Below are positions 25,623-34,939 of a stretch of DNA of 64,000 nucleotides, piece by piece. The notes under the pieces were generated by a model that searched no databases, had not been told where the DNA came from, and saw nothing but the letters and a program-made list of their open reading frames with translations. A program made the position numbers and the translations under genes. The stretch's first letter is position 1. Each line of letters opens with the position of its first letter. This stretch comes from JBFXAM01 sp050184295 (GTDB taxonomy: Bacteria; Planctomycetota; Phycisphaerae; UBA1845; Fen-1342): the NCBI GenBank assembly GCA_050184295.1, contig JBFXAM010000009.1, positions 1-64,000 of the forward strand. Reading direction: 5' to 3'.

Positions 25623-25911
25623 GTTCCCTCCGTTGTGCGACCCAGCGCCGTCCGCGGCGCGCGCGAACGCTCCGTTCCGCACGCGGGGCGGACCGCCGTC
25701 GGTCGGTCGCCGTGATGTGCTATCCGGCCCGGCGCGCATGGGGACATCCCTGATCGGACCGCGCGACGACAGCGCTTCGGCGCCGCCCGCGCGCGGCTCA
25801 CAGCGTGCATATCGGCGCGCGGTCGACGCGACGCGCGTAGACGGCGGGATTGTGCATCGGCGTCCGGGAATCGAGCGCTGCCGGGGTGCGGAAAGCGGGT
25901 CCGGTGGAGCC

Positions 25912-26352
25912 CTACGACGTCGGCGTCGGACCGTGCGTGAAGATGGGAGTGTGCGCGCCGTCGCGCGCGTTTTGAAGCGCCACGAGCGCGAGCCAGGTGG
26001 AAAACGTGGTGATGCCGGCGAGGACGGGCACGAACACCGAGAGAAACGTCCCGTAATCGAGCAGCGCCGCGGCCAGCCACGCCGTCACGATGACGAGCGA
26101 AAGCAGAAACGCGGTCCACAGCGCGACGCGCGCCCGGCGGCGGATGAAGACATGCAGCGCGACAAACGCAAAGCCCAGCACCAACGATCCGCCGCCGACC
26201 GAAAGCGTCATCGCATTGGGCGGCTCCTGGGTGACAATGCGCTCCACAAACGCGGGCGCGACACCCCAGAGCAGCAGGCTGATCCCCAGCGTCAGCACCG
26301 ACACGTGGGCGTACAGGACCAACGCGGATGTCGTGCGGGCGTCGAATGTCAC
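25912..26352 (-). CDS. Four-helix membrane protein, unknown function
   Basis: 146 residues from a GTG at 26352 with GGGGA just upstream. Four hydrophobic helices are clear: LVLYAHVSVLTLGISLLLWG, SVGGGSLVLGFAFVALHVF, VALWTAFLLSLVIVTAWLAA and FLSVFVPVLAGITTFSTWLA. A basic RRRARV links helices two and three, suggesting a cytoplasmic loop there. I do not recognise the family. It lies between the PhzF-type gene and the STAS gene, all on the minus strand, with 146- and 289-base gaps. Confidence 0.65.
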   Translation of the reverse strand: MTFDARTTSALVLYAHVSVLTLGISLLLWGVAPAFVERIVTQEPPNAMTLSVGGGSLVLGFAFVALHVFIRRRARVALWTAFLLSLVIVTAWLAAALLDYGTFLSVFVPVLAGITTFSTWLALVALQNARDGAHTPIFTHGPTPTS

Positions 26353-26498
26353 CGGGTTCCCCGATCCAGCGCCGGCCGGACGCCTCGCATTACGCAGGTC
26401 AGCGGTCGTCGGACGCGCGCCGGTCGCGATTCCTCCCGGTCTCTTCGGCCGAATCGGCCCTCCGCTTGATTCTGTGCCGGGTGCTCGCGCCGCGCCGC

Positions 26499-27437
26499 TC
26501 AGACCGCAGGCGACTCGACCGGCGGCGCGACCAGCGTGCCGGTGAGTACGGTGTCGCAGCGGCCGCCGATCGTGGCGTGATAACCATCGGGGCGTGACTC
26601 GACGAGGACGTGCACCAGTCCGCTTCGCCCGCCGGCCTCGCTCTGGAGGCAGTTCAGCGCGGCGCGCGCCCCCGCCACAGGGACCATGTGGTTGATCACC
26701 AGGAGCATCGCAAGCGGACCATGGACGCTGCCGGTGACCGGATCCTCGTTCACACCCGACGCCGGCGCGAAGAACCGTGAGTGCACCTGGATCGACGGGC
26801 TGAGCGTATGCGTGGTCGCGGCGCAAACCCCGCGCAGGTTGTGCTGCGTGCACCACTCGGCCAGTTCGGCGAATCGCGGCCGAGCGCCCATGAGCGTGTG
26901 CCACGATTTGACCAGTACGATCAGGTCGTCGTCGCGCGTCCGCATGATCGGCGTCGCGGGGTCGACGTCGTCGATCGATAGACCCAGCAACTCGCACGTG
27001 CGCATAGGGTTGGTCTGGTCGGGACTCAGTTGTGGCGGCGGCATCTCGAGCCAGAAATGCAATTGCCGCGGGTCGGCCGGGTCGGGCTCGGCGCGCACCA
27101 CGAGCCGCCCCGCGGACGACGAGAATGAGGCGGTCCACGCCGGCTCGCGCGGGTCGCCGAGCGCCGCGTCGAGCGCGTGCAGCGCGTGGGCCGTCGCGAG
27201 CGTCGCGTGGCCGCAGAAGGAGACCTCGCAGCGCGGCGTAAACCACCGCAGCCGGGGCGCTTCGGCGCCCGAACCGCGTGCGAGAAAGGCCGTCTCGCTC
27301 GCATTGATCTCGCGCGCGATGGCCTGCATCTGCGCGTCGTTGAGCGTGCCGGCATCGAGCACGACGCCCGCGGGATTGCCGGTATAGGGGCCGGCGGAAA
27401 AGGCGTCGACCAAGCTGAACGCGAGGCGTGCGGGCAC
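26499..27437 (-). CDS. PhzF-family isomerase/epimerase
   Basis: 312 residues, normal for the two-lobed PhzF fold. The GTG at 27437 has GGAG seven bases upstream, and the family start (FSLVDAFSAGPYTGNPAGVV) follows at once. The catalytic glutamate is in NASETAF (Glu48). Conserved FTP, EVSFCGHATLATAHAL in lobe one and FFAPASGVNEDPVTGSVHG in lobe two are present. PhzF proteins act as isomerases or epimerases on small acids such as dihydro-hydroxyanthranilate in phenazine synthesis, but most relatives have no known substrate. No phenazine genes are nearby, so a phenazine role is not supported. Confidence 0.85.
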   Translation of the reverse strand: MPARLAFSLVDAFSAGPYTGNPAGVVLDAGTLNDAQMQAIAREINASETAFLARGSGAEAPRLRWFTPRCEVSFCGHATLATAHALHALDAALGDPREPAWTASFSSSAGRLVVRAEPDPADPRQLHFWLEMPPPQLSPDQTNPMRTCELLGLSIDDVDPATPIMRTRDDDLIVLVKSWHTLMGARPRFAELAEWCTQHNLRGVCAATTHTLSPSIQVHSRFFAPASGVNEDPVTGSVHGPLAMLLVINHMVPVAGARAALNCLQSEAGGRSGLVHVLVESRPDGYHATIGGRCDTVLTGTLVAPPVESPAV

Positions 27438-27562
27438 GGGAAATCTCCGATCGGGCCGATCCGAGAGGCTACCGCCGCCGGGCGGGCGCGACAACGTGCC
27501 GGGTGCGCGCGGTCGGACGGATCCGCCGTTGGATGCGGCGGGTCTTGAGCGGCGCACACCGT

Positions 27563-29125
27563 TCAGCCGCGGGTCGGCGCCCACTCATAGACGTGGATCG
27601 TCTCCGCTCCGAGCACCACGATGCGTGATTTCCACACCACGACGTCGCGAATCACGACCGGCGGATCGAGCTGGAGGATCGCGGCGTGCCACTCCGCCGC
27701 GCCCGCCGGCGGCGCGGCGCTGCCTGATGCGGCTCTCGACGAGGCATCGTCCACGGTCACGCGGCGCCAAAGCGTCAATCTCGCCGCGGCGGCCCCGCTC
27801 GTGGCGGGCTTCGTGGCGAAAACAAACTCGCGCGATGATCCCGAGACACTCACCGCGGCAAACGTCTCCCCGGCGGCCGCGACGAGTGGCGGGACATCCG
27901 CGGCGGCGCCGGTGCGGGCGTCGAGGAAGTCGATTCGCTCGTCGCCGCCGACAGCCAACACGCCGTCGCCGCTCACAAGCTGCGTAACCGGCGTGCGCCC
28001 GGCCCCGTCGACTGTCCATGCGATATTGCGGCGCGCGGCATCAAAGCGGCGAATGCGGTGAGTCATGTCGACGAAGAACAGACCGGCGGCGCCGCGTGCG
28101 TTGCGATCGGCTGTCAGCGTGGCGATGCGCAGCGGCTCATCGAGCGCGAGATGCCCGTCAAGCGCTCGTTCCGACGTGCGCCAACGGATTTCGTCGGGTC
28201 GGACGAGCAGTAGGCCTGCCGACGTGACTTCGCTCCACGCCGGCCAGCGGGCGTGCGCGAGAATGCGCTCGTCGAGCCGGCCATCCGAAATCGTCACGTG
28301 GTAGAAGCGCGTCTCGACGCCCGTATCGACGAGCAGCGCGACCCAGTCGGGTTGGGCGTGCATTCGCGCCGCCCGCGGCGCGCTCAGCGCGTGCGCGCGC
28401 AGCACGCCGCCGTCCACGGGACTGAGCAGGGCCAGCCGGCCGTCGCTGCGCAGAACGGCGACGAAGTCGGGTGCGGCGGCGACTTCGAGAATGCGCGGGT
28501 AGTGCTCCGGGTCGGTCTCGACGCTCCGCGCTTCAAACGCCGGTCCGCTGCGCCAGCACAACGCGTCCTTTTCACCGGCGCGAGCGGCGGTTTGCGCGTC
28601 GGTCGAGAGCGGCAGGTCGAGCGCGGAGACGCTCGTGCGGTCGGACACATAAATCCGTCGCGCGGGCTGCGCGCGCGGTGCAGGTTGGGACGAAGCGGCG
28701 CGTGGGTTTGCGGGTGTTTCCGACGCGTCGCGCGGCGTGGGAGGCAGCGGTCCCTCCGCCAGTCGCGTTCCCGCGCTGACGTGTGCCAGCGGCACAAGTT
28801 CCGCGGGCGGCGACGCAAGCGGGGCGCCGACCAGCCGGCCGTCGCGGGTCAGCGCCAGGACGCACGCGGCCCCGTCGTCAAGCACGCGCGCCCATTCGAA
28901 GCTGTCGGCAGAGCGCCAGGATGCGAGCGGAACGATCGCCGGACTCGCGGGCCGCTCGGCCGGCGCCCCGGCGTGCGCGACTTGCGTGCCGGTCCGGTCC
29001 GCATCGCGGGACTGCGCACCGATCGGCGCGGCGGTGCAGAGCGAAGCGAAGCCGATCGCTCCGCAGAGCCGTCGGCCGGCTAGGCGTAGCTGTGCAGCCC
29101 GACGATGAAGAAGTTCACCACGCAC
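27563..29125 (-). CDS. Exported protein of unknown function overlapping ccsA
   Basis: About 520 residues from a GTG at 29125, which overlaps the end of ccsA by 46 bases; there is no ATG and no ribosome site, so the start is uncertain and translation may be coupled. From that GTG, a basic stretch and a hydrophobic LCGAIGFASLCTAAPIGA resemble a signal peptide with cleavage before QS. The rest has repeating strands such as SWRSADSFEWARVLDDG, GRLALLSPVDGGVLRAH and GDERIDFLDARTGAAADV, each like a beta-propeller blade. No catalytic motif is seen. Its position directly after ResB and CcsA suggests a periplasmic helper in cytochrome c maturation, but there is no direct evidence. Confidence 0.6.
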   Translation of the reverse strand: MRGELLHRRAAQLRLAGRRLCGAIGFASLCTAAPIGAQSRDADRTGTQVAHAGAPAERPASPAIVPLASWRSADSFEWARVLDDGAACVLALTRDGRLVGAPLASPPAELVPLAHVSAGTRLAEGPLPPTPRDASETPANPRAASSQPAPRAQPARRIYVSDRTSVSALDLPLSTDAQTAARAGEKDALCWRSGPAFEARSVETDPEHYPRILEVAAAPDFVAVLRSDGRLALLSPVDGGVLRAHALSAPRAARMHAQPDWVALLVDTGVETRFYHVTISDGRLDERILAHARWPAWSEVTSAGLLLVRPDEIRWRTSERALDGHLALDEPLRIATLTADRNARGAAGLFFVDMTHRIRRFDAARRNIAWTVDGAGRTPVTQLVSGDGVLAVGGDERIDFLDARTGAAADVPPLVAAAGETFAAVSVSGSSREFVFATKPATSGAAAARLTLWRRVTVDDASSRAASGSAAPPAGAAEWHAAILQLDPPVVIRDVVVWKSRIVVLGAETIHVYEWAPTRG

Positions 29126-31290
29126 CAGTTGAACACCATCATGAGGCAGCCGGCGACGCTGAGCCAGGCCGTCCACAAGCCGCGCTCGCGGACCACGAAA
29201 CGGGTGTGAATGAGGATCGCGTAGATGATCCAGGTGTTGAGCGCGAAGACCTCCTTCGGATCCCAGCCCCACGGCCGCCCCCACGAGTAGTCCGCCCACA
29301 CGGCGCCGAGGATGATCCCGACGAAGAGCATCACGAAGACCATGTTGAGGATGATCAAGTGGCTCCAGTCGAAGTGGTTCAGCCACGCCGGCAGCACGCG
29401 CACCGAGCGCTCGTCGCCGGGCGCTCCGCCCGCGAGAATCGGCCGCTCGTTCATGCCTGGCTCGATGGTCGGCACCGCGCCGAACGTCGTCGCCAACGCC
29501 GCCCCGTGCGGCGCGGTCATCACTTGCACCGCGGCCGCCGGTCGGCTCCACAGGCGCCCGAGCCCGGTGGCGGCGGCCCAGAGGATCCCGCCGATCACCA
29601 TGGTGAGCGCCAGGCCCATTACGAACCCGTGATGGCCCACGCCCATCGCGCCGCACAACGTGATGAGCGCTCCCGCGAGCGCGTAGACCGGCCCCGGCAC
29701 GCGCCAGGCGCGCAACGCCGGAATCCCGACCAGCAAGACGAAGCCGAACGCGAGGAAGAACCGGCCCGCGACGCCGTGCTGGATCAGTCCGGTCGCGACG
29801 ACGTTGCCTCCCGGCATCTTCCAGAGCATGTCCTCGACGAGCCACAGCGCGGCGCCGACAAGTGCGACGAGGATGCCGGAGGTGGTCGAGGCGCGCGGCG
29901 CGGTGACGAGGTAGTAGCCGAGCAGATAGATCACGGCGATGACCGAGGCGAGAAAGATGAGCGCATAGGACGCGATGATGAGCACGGTGTGAATGCGCAG
30001 CATCACGTCGTCCAGGATGCCCATGATGGTCGTGATGGTGCCGCCGCCGGGCAAGACAAAGCCGGCGATGATCAGCGCCATGAAGCCCGTGACGTGGGCG
30101 CCGACCAGAAAGACGCGTGTGCGATAGATCAGCTCGACGACGAGCGCGAGCGCGATGCCCACCCACGCCGACGAGACGATCGCCTCGAACATGTTGGCGA
30201 CCGGAATTCGATCGAGGATGTACCAGCGCAGCGCGATTCCGAACGCGTGCCACGTCATGCCCGCGACGAGCAGCAGGATCGACGCGATCCACGGCGTGCG
30301 CCAGCGCGTGACGAGCGCCCACACGCCGATGATGGCGCCGAGCAGATACGCGATCCAGCCATACGTGAACTTGTCGAAGCGGTAATAGAGTGCTTCGGCC
30401 TGGCGCTGCGAGAGGGCCGGATAGACGCCGGCGGCGGCGAACGTCGGGAGCAGGTCGGCGAGCGCGTCGAGCTTCTTCTGAACTTCCGGTGCGTCGCCGG
30501 CGAGCCACGCCGCCCGCAGCCCGGCCCAGTGCACGAGCACGTTCACCGCCTGTTGCTGGGTGATCTCGGGAATCGGCTGGAGGTTGCCGACATTGGCGCG
30601 GAGCTGCTGCAATGAGCCGCCGGCCGCCGAGAGCAGGTCCGCCGGAAGGTTCGCAAGCAGATCGACCGGCGTGTGCCACGCCGCGTCCGCCGGAGCGCCC
30701 GGGGTCGGCACGATGTTCAGCATGCGGTCGAGGAAGCTGACCACCGCGTCGGCGTTTCGCATGCGCCGGATGGCGCTCACCATCTCGCGCTGCGGCTCCA
30801 ACTCGTCGATCCGCTGGCGCACGACGGGGTCGCTGAACTCGCGCGGGGTCATGCGCCCGGTGCTGCGAATGCGTTCGCGCTGGTCGGCGGGCAGGTGTGC
30901 GGTGAAGTGAATCTGGAGGCCGACCTCTTTCACGCGGATGACGCGCTCGTCCACGTACGCGTCGCGGTTGAACAGCCAGTCGAACAGCGACGCGAGCGGG
31001 CTCAAGCCCGGCAGATGCGCGCTGCCGGTCATCGCAACCATGTGCTCGCGCGCGAAGGAGTCGAGCGTCTTGTAGCGGCCCATGTCCTGAACCGCGATCA
31101 GCGACGACTTCTTCCAGTCGATTTGCGGATCGAGCGCCGCGGCCTTCGCGGACGGGGGCAGCGGCTCGACGGCGGCGCGCGCCGGCGGCCCGAGCACGCC
31201 GCACAACAGCACGGCCGCCAGAGCGGCCGACCGGCCGCGAAACAGCGGGCGTTCGACCGGACTTCCAGGATGAGGGAATAGCCGTTTCAT
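29080..31290 (-). CDS. ccsA: Cytochrome c biogenesis protein CcsA (CcmC/CcsA family)
   Basis: 736 residues. The N-terminal ~320 residues are mostly extracytoplasmic after a signal-like segment (LAAVLLCGVLGPPARAA); about eleven membrane helices follow. The haem-handling WWD-type motif reads WGRPWGWDPKEVFALNTW (about 668-685), with conserved histidines around it. CcsA and ResB make up the system II haem export and ligation machine that attaches haem to apocytochromes outside the membrane. The ATG at 31290 overlaps the resB stop by four bases (ATGA), so the genes are translationally coupled. It is longer than a typical CcsA (300-400 residues) because of the large N-terminal domain, whose role I cannot assign. 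Confidence 0.9.
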   Translation of the reverse strand: MKRLFPHPGSPVERPLFRGRSAALAAVLLCGVLGPPARAAVEPLPPSAKAAALDPQIDWKKSSLIAVQDMGRYKTLDSFAREHMVAMTGSAHLPGLSPLASLFDWLFNRDAYVDERVIRVKEVGLQIHFTAHLPADQRERIRSTGRMTPREFSDPVVRQRIDELEPQREMVSAIRRMRNADAVVSFLDRMLNIVPTPGAPADAAWHTPVDLLANLPADLLSAAGGSLQQLRANVGNLQPIPEITQQQAVNVLVHWAGLRAAWLAGDAPEVQKKLDALADLLPTFAAAGVYPALSQRQAEALYYRFDKFTYGWIAYLLGAIIGVWALVTRWRTPWIASILLLVAGMTWHAFGIALRWYILDRIPVANMFEAIVSSAWVGIALALVVELIYRTRVFLVGAHVTGFMALIIAGFVLPGGGTITTIMGILDDVMLRIHTVLIIASYALIFLASVIAVIYLLGYYLVTAPRASTTSGILVALVGAALWLVEDMLWKMPGGNVVATGLIQHGVAGRFFLAFGFVLLVGIPALRAWRVPGPVYALAGALITLCGAMGVGHHGFVMGLALTMVIGGILWAAATGLGRLWSRPAAAVQVMTAPHGAALATTFGAVPTIEPGMNERPILAGGAPGDERSVRVLPAWLNHFDWSHLIILNMVFVMLFVGIILGAVWADYSWGRPWGWDPKEVFALNTWIIYAILIHTRFVVRERGLWTAWLSVAGCLMMVFNWCVVNFFIVGLHSYA

Positions 31291-33620
31291 CGCGAAACCT
31301 CCGCCAGGTCCGGCGTGCTCGACGCGACGCGGGCCGCGGCCGCGGGTGCGGTGCGGGGGCCCGTCGCCGCCAGCGCTTGCTGCTTGCGCCGGCGGATCAG
31401 CACGGGCTTGACGTAAAACGCATAGAGGCAGCCGACCGGGATGAAGATGCAGCCGAGGATCATCGGCCAGATGCCATAGCGATTGCCGACGCCGAGGATG
31501 GTCCACTCCCAGTGCGGATCGCGGCTGGGCGCGCCGCTCTGAAAGAGCGTCCACGGGCCGAAGGTAAACGTCTGGTTCGTGTAGACCGCGCCGTCGCGCG
31601 GGCGGTCGTCGCCGCGGGCGAGCGCGACAAAGTCGCTCCGCCACGATTCGACGGACGTGCGGCCGGGGAAGAACTTCACGCTGAGCTTCTTGAGCGCGAG
31701 CTGCCCGACGAGGTCGTGCGCGACGCGCGAGTAGAGCAGTTCGTAGTCCTGGCCGTCGGGGCCGGTGACAACGGTTGGGCGTGGGTCGTGGTGCGGGTAG
31801 GCGCTGAACGCGGCCCACTCGGTTTGTGTCCAGCCGGCGTGTGCGTCGCGGCCGCTGAGTTGCAGACGAATGACGGACGGCTGACGCCCGAGGTTCGGGC
31901 GGCGGATGCTGAGCGGCGTGACGACGGGCGTGTTGGCGGGCCGCGCCCGCGCGAACGTCCCGCGGTTCGCGAAGCTCACCGGTGTGCCGAACACGTCGAC
32001 GCGGATCTGCGCGCCGTCGGCGAATTCCTGCTGCTGGAGCCGGCCGGTGTGATCGAAGAACGCGAACTGCGGGGGGCAGCGCCGGCACTCGCGCGGGCCG
32101 GCGACCACCGCCAGCCAGCCGCCCGGCGCGCCGCGGTAACGCAGCACGAGATTGGCGTCGAGCGGCTCGCGGTGACGCTGGCCGGCGGCGTCGATGTCCT
32201 GGTTGAACCGCGGGAAGCGCTGAATCACCGAGCGGTTGAAGGTCGTCTCGCCGCGCGTCACGTCGACCGACAGCATGGGAGAGCTCGCGCCCTCGAACCC
32301 CGGCGACATGAGCGGCCACGACGGCGAATAGCTCTTCACGGTCAGCTGATAGTCGGTTCCCTCGATCGCGATCGTCTGGCCTTCGGACACCGCGAAGCGG
32401 CGCCGCAGCGGCGGGTCCGCGATCTCAACCGTCAGCTCGTGCGGACCTTCGAGCGAACGCAGGTACTCGTTGCGCGCTTCGTCCGACTCACACCACACGA
32501 ACTCCAGCGGAACGCCGGTCGCCAGCAGCGAATCGCGCGGCGTCGCGAAGAGCGCCTGTTGCAGGTTGCGGCCCTCGACGCCGATGTCGATGTTCAGTGC
32601 CGCGGGGGCGGTTTCGTCGTCGACGGCGAGCGCGGTCGCCTGGAGGTGGGAGACGTAAGGCAGGTAGCCGGTGACCTGGACGTCGAAAGGCAACTCGGGC
32701 GTCTCGAGCTTGATCGGCAGGCGCCAGTGCTCGAACCAACTGGTGGGAATCTGCAATCCGAGGAAACTGAGGTGAGGCCACGTGCGTTTCGACGCGACGC
32801 GCGTGCCGCTGGTGTCGACAATCGGCGGGCCGCCGGGCAGGAACCGCTCGCGGTGCGTCGGCAGACCGGGGATGGGTGTGGAGCGCTGCGCGCTCTCGGG
32901 CGCCCCGAGCGGTCGGTAATAAAGCGCTGCGTGCTCGTTGTCGAAGAACCGCGTCTCGGGCTCGAACGACGCGAGCCGCAGGCCGAGCCGGTCGCTGATC
33001 GGCGTCACGGGCACCTGTCGGCCGGTCAGCTCGACCTCGCGGGGCGCTTCGTTGCCGATCTCGACTCGCACGCGTGCGCCGTTCACCGCGTGCAGGCCGT
33101 CGGTCTGCGTGTTCACGACGGTGAGGCGGATGTTGCCGCCGATGCCGGGCGCGAACGTCGACCACGTGGCGTTCGGTTCCGCGAGCACTTGTCCGACGGG
33201 GCGGCTGGCGGCGCCGAGGGTCACGAGCTCGACCTTCGGCGAGAAGAGCATCGTGTCGCCTTCGATCTTGTTGCCGAAATACCAGACCGAGCCGCCGACG
33301 AGCAGGATGAGGCCGGTGTGAACGGTGAGCACGCCGAGGTTCGTGAGATTCCAGCGGATGCGCCGCCATGTCGCCACGATCATCGTCGTGCAGAACAGGG
33401 CCGTAAGCAGGACGAATGACCAGTGCCTGAAAATCTCCATCTCGGACATCTCAAGCGCGCCGCGCACCTGCGGCAGCGCCGACGCGACCGACGCGTAGAT
33501 GAGAATCAGCGTCAGGAGGACGACGCCGAAGCGAATGCTCGAGAACAGGCGCAGAACGGCGTTGGGGCCGGTGCGGCGGGGGGATTCGGTGGACTGGATG
33601 ATCATGTTGAGCGCATCCAT
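31287..33620 (-). CDS. resB: ResB-like cytochrome c biogenesis protein
   Basis: 777 residues. Three N-terminal membrane helices (FGVVLLTLILIYASVASAL, WSFVLLTALFCTTMIVATW, LGVLTVHTGLILLVGGSVW) precede a long extracytoplasmic beta-rich domain of about 600 residues. One C-terminal helix (MILGCIFIPVGCLYAFYV) ends the protein. This layout matches ResB/Ccs1, the partner of CcsA in system II cytochrome c maturation, where ResB chaperones apocytochrome to the haem channel. It is longer than most ResB proteins (450-550). Two in-frame ATGs exist (33620 and 33605); neither has a clear ribosome site. A TATAAT on the minus strand at 33714-33719 is 94 bases upstream. CXXC haem sites are not present, as expected for a biogenesis factor. 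Confidence 0.85.
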   Translation of the reverse strand: MDALNMIIQSTESPRRTGPNAVLRLFSSIRFGVVLLTLILIYASVASALPQVRGALEMSEMEIFRHWSFVLLTALFCTTMIVATWRRIRWNLTNLGVLTVHTGLILLVGGSVWYFGNKIEGDTMLFSPKVELVTLGAASRPVGQVLAEPNATWSTFAPGIGGNIRLTVVNTQTDGLHAVNGARVRVEIGNEAPREVELTGRQVPVTPISDRLGLRLASFEPETRFFDNEHAALYYRPLGAPESAQRSTPIPGLPTHRERFLPGGPPIVDTSGTRVASKRTWPHLSFLGLQIPTSWFEHWRLPIKLETPELPFDVQVTGYLPYVSHLQATALAVDDETAPAALNIDIGVEGRNLQQALFATPRDSLLATGVPLEFVWCESDEARNEYLRSLEGPHELTVEIADPPLRRRFAVSEGQTIAIEGTDYQLTVKSYSPSWPLMSPGFEGASSPMLSVDVTRGETTFNRSVIQRFPRFNQDIDAAGQRHREPLDANLVLRYRGAPGGWLAVVAGPRECRRCPPQFAFFDHTGRLQQQEFADGAQIRVDVFGTPVSFANRGTFARARPANTPVVTPLSIRRPNLGRQPSVIRLQLSGRDAHAGWTQTEWAAFSAYPHHDPRPTVVTGPDGQDYELLYSRVAHDLVGQLALKKLSVKFFPGRTSVESWRSDFVALARGDDRPRDGAVYTNQTFTFGPWTLFQSGAPSRDPHWEWTILGVGNRYGIWPMILGCIFIPVGCLYAFYVKPVLIRRRKQQALAATGPRTAPAAAARVASSTPDLAEVSR

Positions 33621-33713
33621 CGATCGGGTTCAGGGAGTCTTCGCTGGCGCGCGCGCTGCCCGCCGCGGAAGCGGTCATTCGCACGCGTCGCGGCCGGACG
33701 CTTCCATCGCCCG

Positions 33714-33719
33714 ATTATA
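33714..33719 (-). promoter_or_regulatory. -10 box upstream of resB-ccsA
   Basis: TATAAT on the minus strand, perfect consensus, in a GC-rich 140-base gap just upstream of resB. No matching -35 is visible at 16-18 bases, so it is a candidate only. Confidence 0.4.
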
Positions 33720-33760
33720 GGGGCTAGCCGCCGCGTCGCCGACTCCGCGAGGGGGCGGAT

Positions 33761-34939
33761 CTACGCGTTTGCGAACCACGCTTGTGCGGATTGCCGCAGG
33801 TTTGTCGCGGTCGCGGCGAGTACCTCCGCGCCCGGCGGTCCCGGCGGCGAGACCGCCAGAATCGCTTGCAGCCCGAAGTGGTCCGCGAAATCGGCGAGCG
33901 ACGCGCTCGCCGGCGGGTCGGCGGCGCCCACGAACGCGACACAGGGCACGCCGGCGCGGCGCGCCGCGGCCGCGACGTACCCGACGACCTTCCCGCGCCG
34001 CGACGAGGCGTCGAGACGACCCTCGCCGGTGACGCACGCGTCGCAGCCGCGCAGCCGCACGTCGAGCCGGGCGGCGGCGGCGATGGTTTCGACTCCGGAG
34101 GCGAGCGTCGCGCCCGCGGCGGCGAGCGCGGCGGGCAGGCCGCCAGCGGCGCCCGCGCCGGGCAGCGCGCGGACATCGCGTCCGGTCGCGCGCCGAAGCA
34201 CGTCCGCCCAATGCTCGAGCTCCGCTTCGAGCTGTTCGACTTGCGCGGACGTGGCGCCCTTCTGCGGTCCAAAGACGCGGGCCGCGCCCAGCGGGCCGAC
34301 CAGCGGCGATGAGACGTCGGTAAGCACGATGATCTCAGCCGCGCCGGCGGGCGCCGCTGGATCCGGCGCGGCGTCGGCAGCGACCGCGTCCGTGGGCGGC
34401 GCGGGAGCGACAATTCTTGCCACGCCGCGCAGGTCGCTGCCGGTGAGCGGGTCTTCGAAGGCGGCGCCGCCGGCGTCGAGCGCCCGCCAGCCGAGCGCCT
34501 GGAGACATCCAGCGCCGCCATCGATCGTCGCCGATCCACCGACCGCGACCAGCACCCGGCGCGCACCGCTCGCGAGCGCGAGACGCATGAGTTCGCCGAC
34601 GCCGTACGAGGTCGTGCGCGTCGGATCGCGCTCGGCCGGCGTGAGCAGCCAGAGCCCGGCGACCTGTGCCATTTCGATGATTGCGGTGTGCGCGTCGGGC
34701 GTGATCCACCACGGCGCAAGCCGGATCCGTCCGACCGGGTCGCGGGCGCGCGATTCGCGCCGCGCGGCGCCAAGCGCCTGCGCGAGCAGCGGACCCGAGC
34801 CGTCGCCGCCGTCCGCGAGCGGACACAGGTCGATCGCGGCGTCGGGGCGCGCGGCGCGGATGCCGGCGGCGAGCGCGTCGGCCACGGCGGAGGCGTCGAG
34901 CGCTTCCTTGAACTTGTCGGGTGCGACGAGGATTCTCAT
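33761..34939 (-). CDS. glxK: Glycerate kinase
   Basis: 392 residues, a normal length for the GlxK/GarK family. It phosphorylates glycerate using ATP, giving 2-phosphoglycerate in most bacterial relatives, and feeds glyoxylate or serine breakdown into glycolysis. Family motifs are the start MRILVAPDKFKEALDA, PLADGGDGSG, GGSATIDGGAGCLQALG, VLTDVSSPLVGP, GAAGGLPAALAAAGA and the late GEGRLDASSRRGK. The ATG overlaps the lpxA stop by four bases (ATGA), so it is cotranslated with lpxA even though their functions differ. No other glycerate genes are in the window. Confidence 0.9.
   Translation of the reverse strand: MRILVAPDKFKEALDASAVADALAAGIRAARPDAAIDLCPLADGGDGSGPLLAQALGAARRESRARDPVGRIRLAPWWITPDAHTAIIEMAQVAGLWLLTPAERDPTRTTSYGVGELMRLALASGARRVLVAVGGSATIDGGAGCLQALGWRALDAGGAAFEDPLTGSDLRGVARIVAPAPPTDAVAADAAPDPAAPAGAAEIIVLTDVSSPLVGPLGAARVFGPQKGATSAQVEQLEAELEHWADVLRRATGRDVRALPGAGAAGGLPAALAAAGATLASGVETIAAAARLDVRLRGCDACVTGEGRLDASSRRGKVVGYVAAAARRAGVPCVAFVGAADPPASASLADFADHFGLQAILAVSPPGPPGAEVLAATATNLRQSAQAWFANA

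Noticed and set aside
26499..27437. Phenazine biosynthesis from the PhzF-like gene
   Set aside because: No other phenazine genes are present and most PhzF relatives are unrelated to phenazines.
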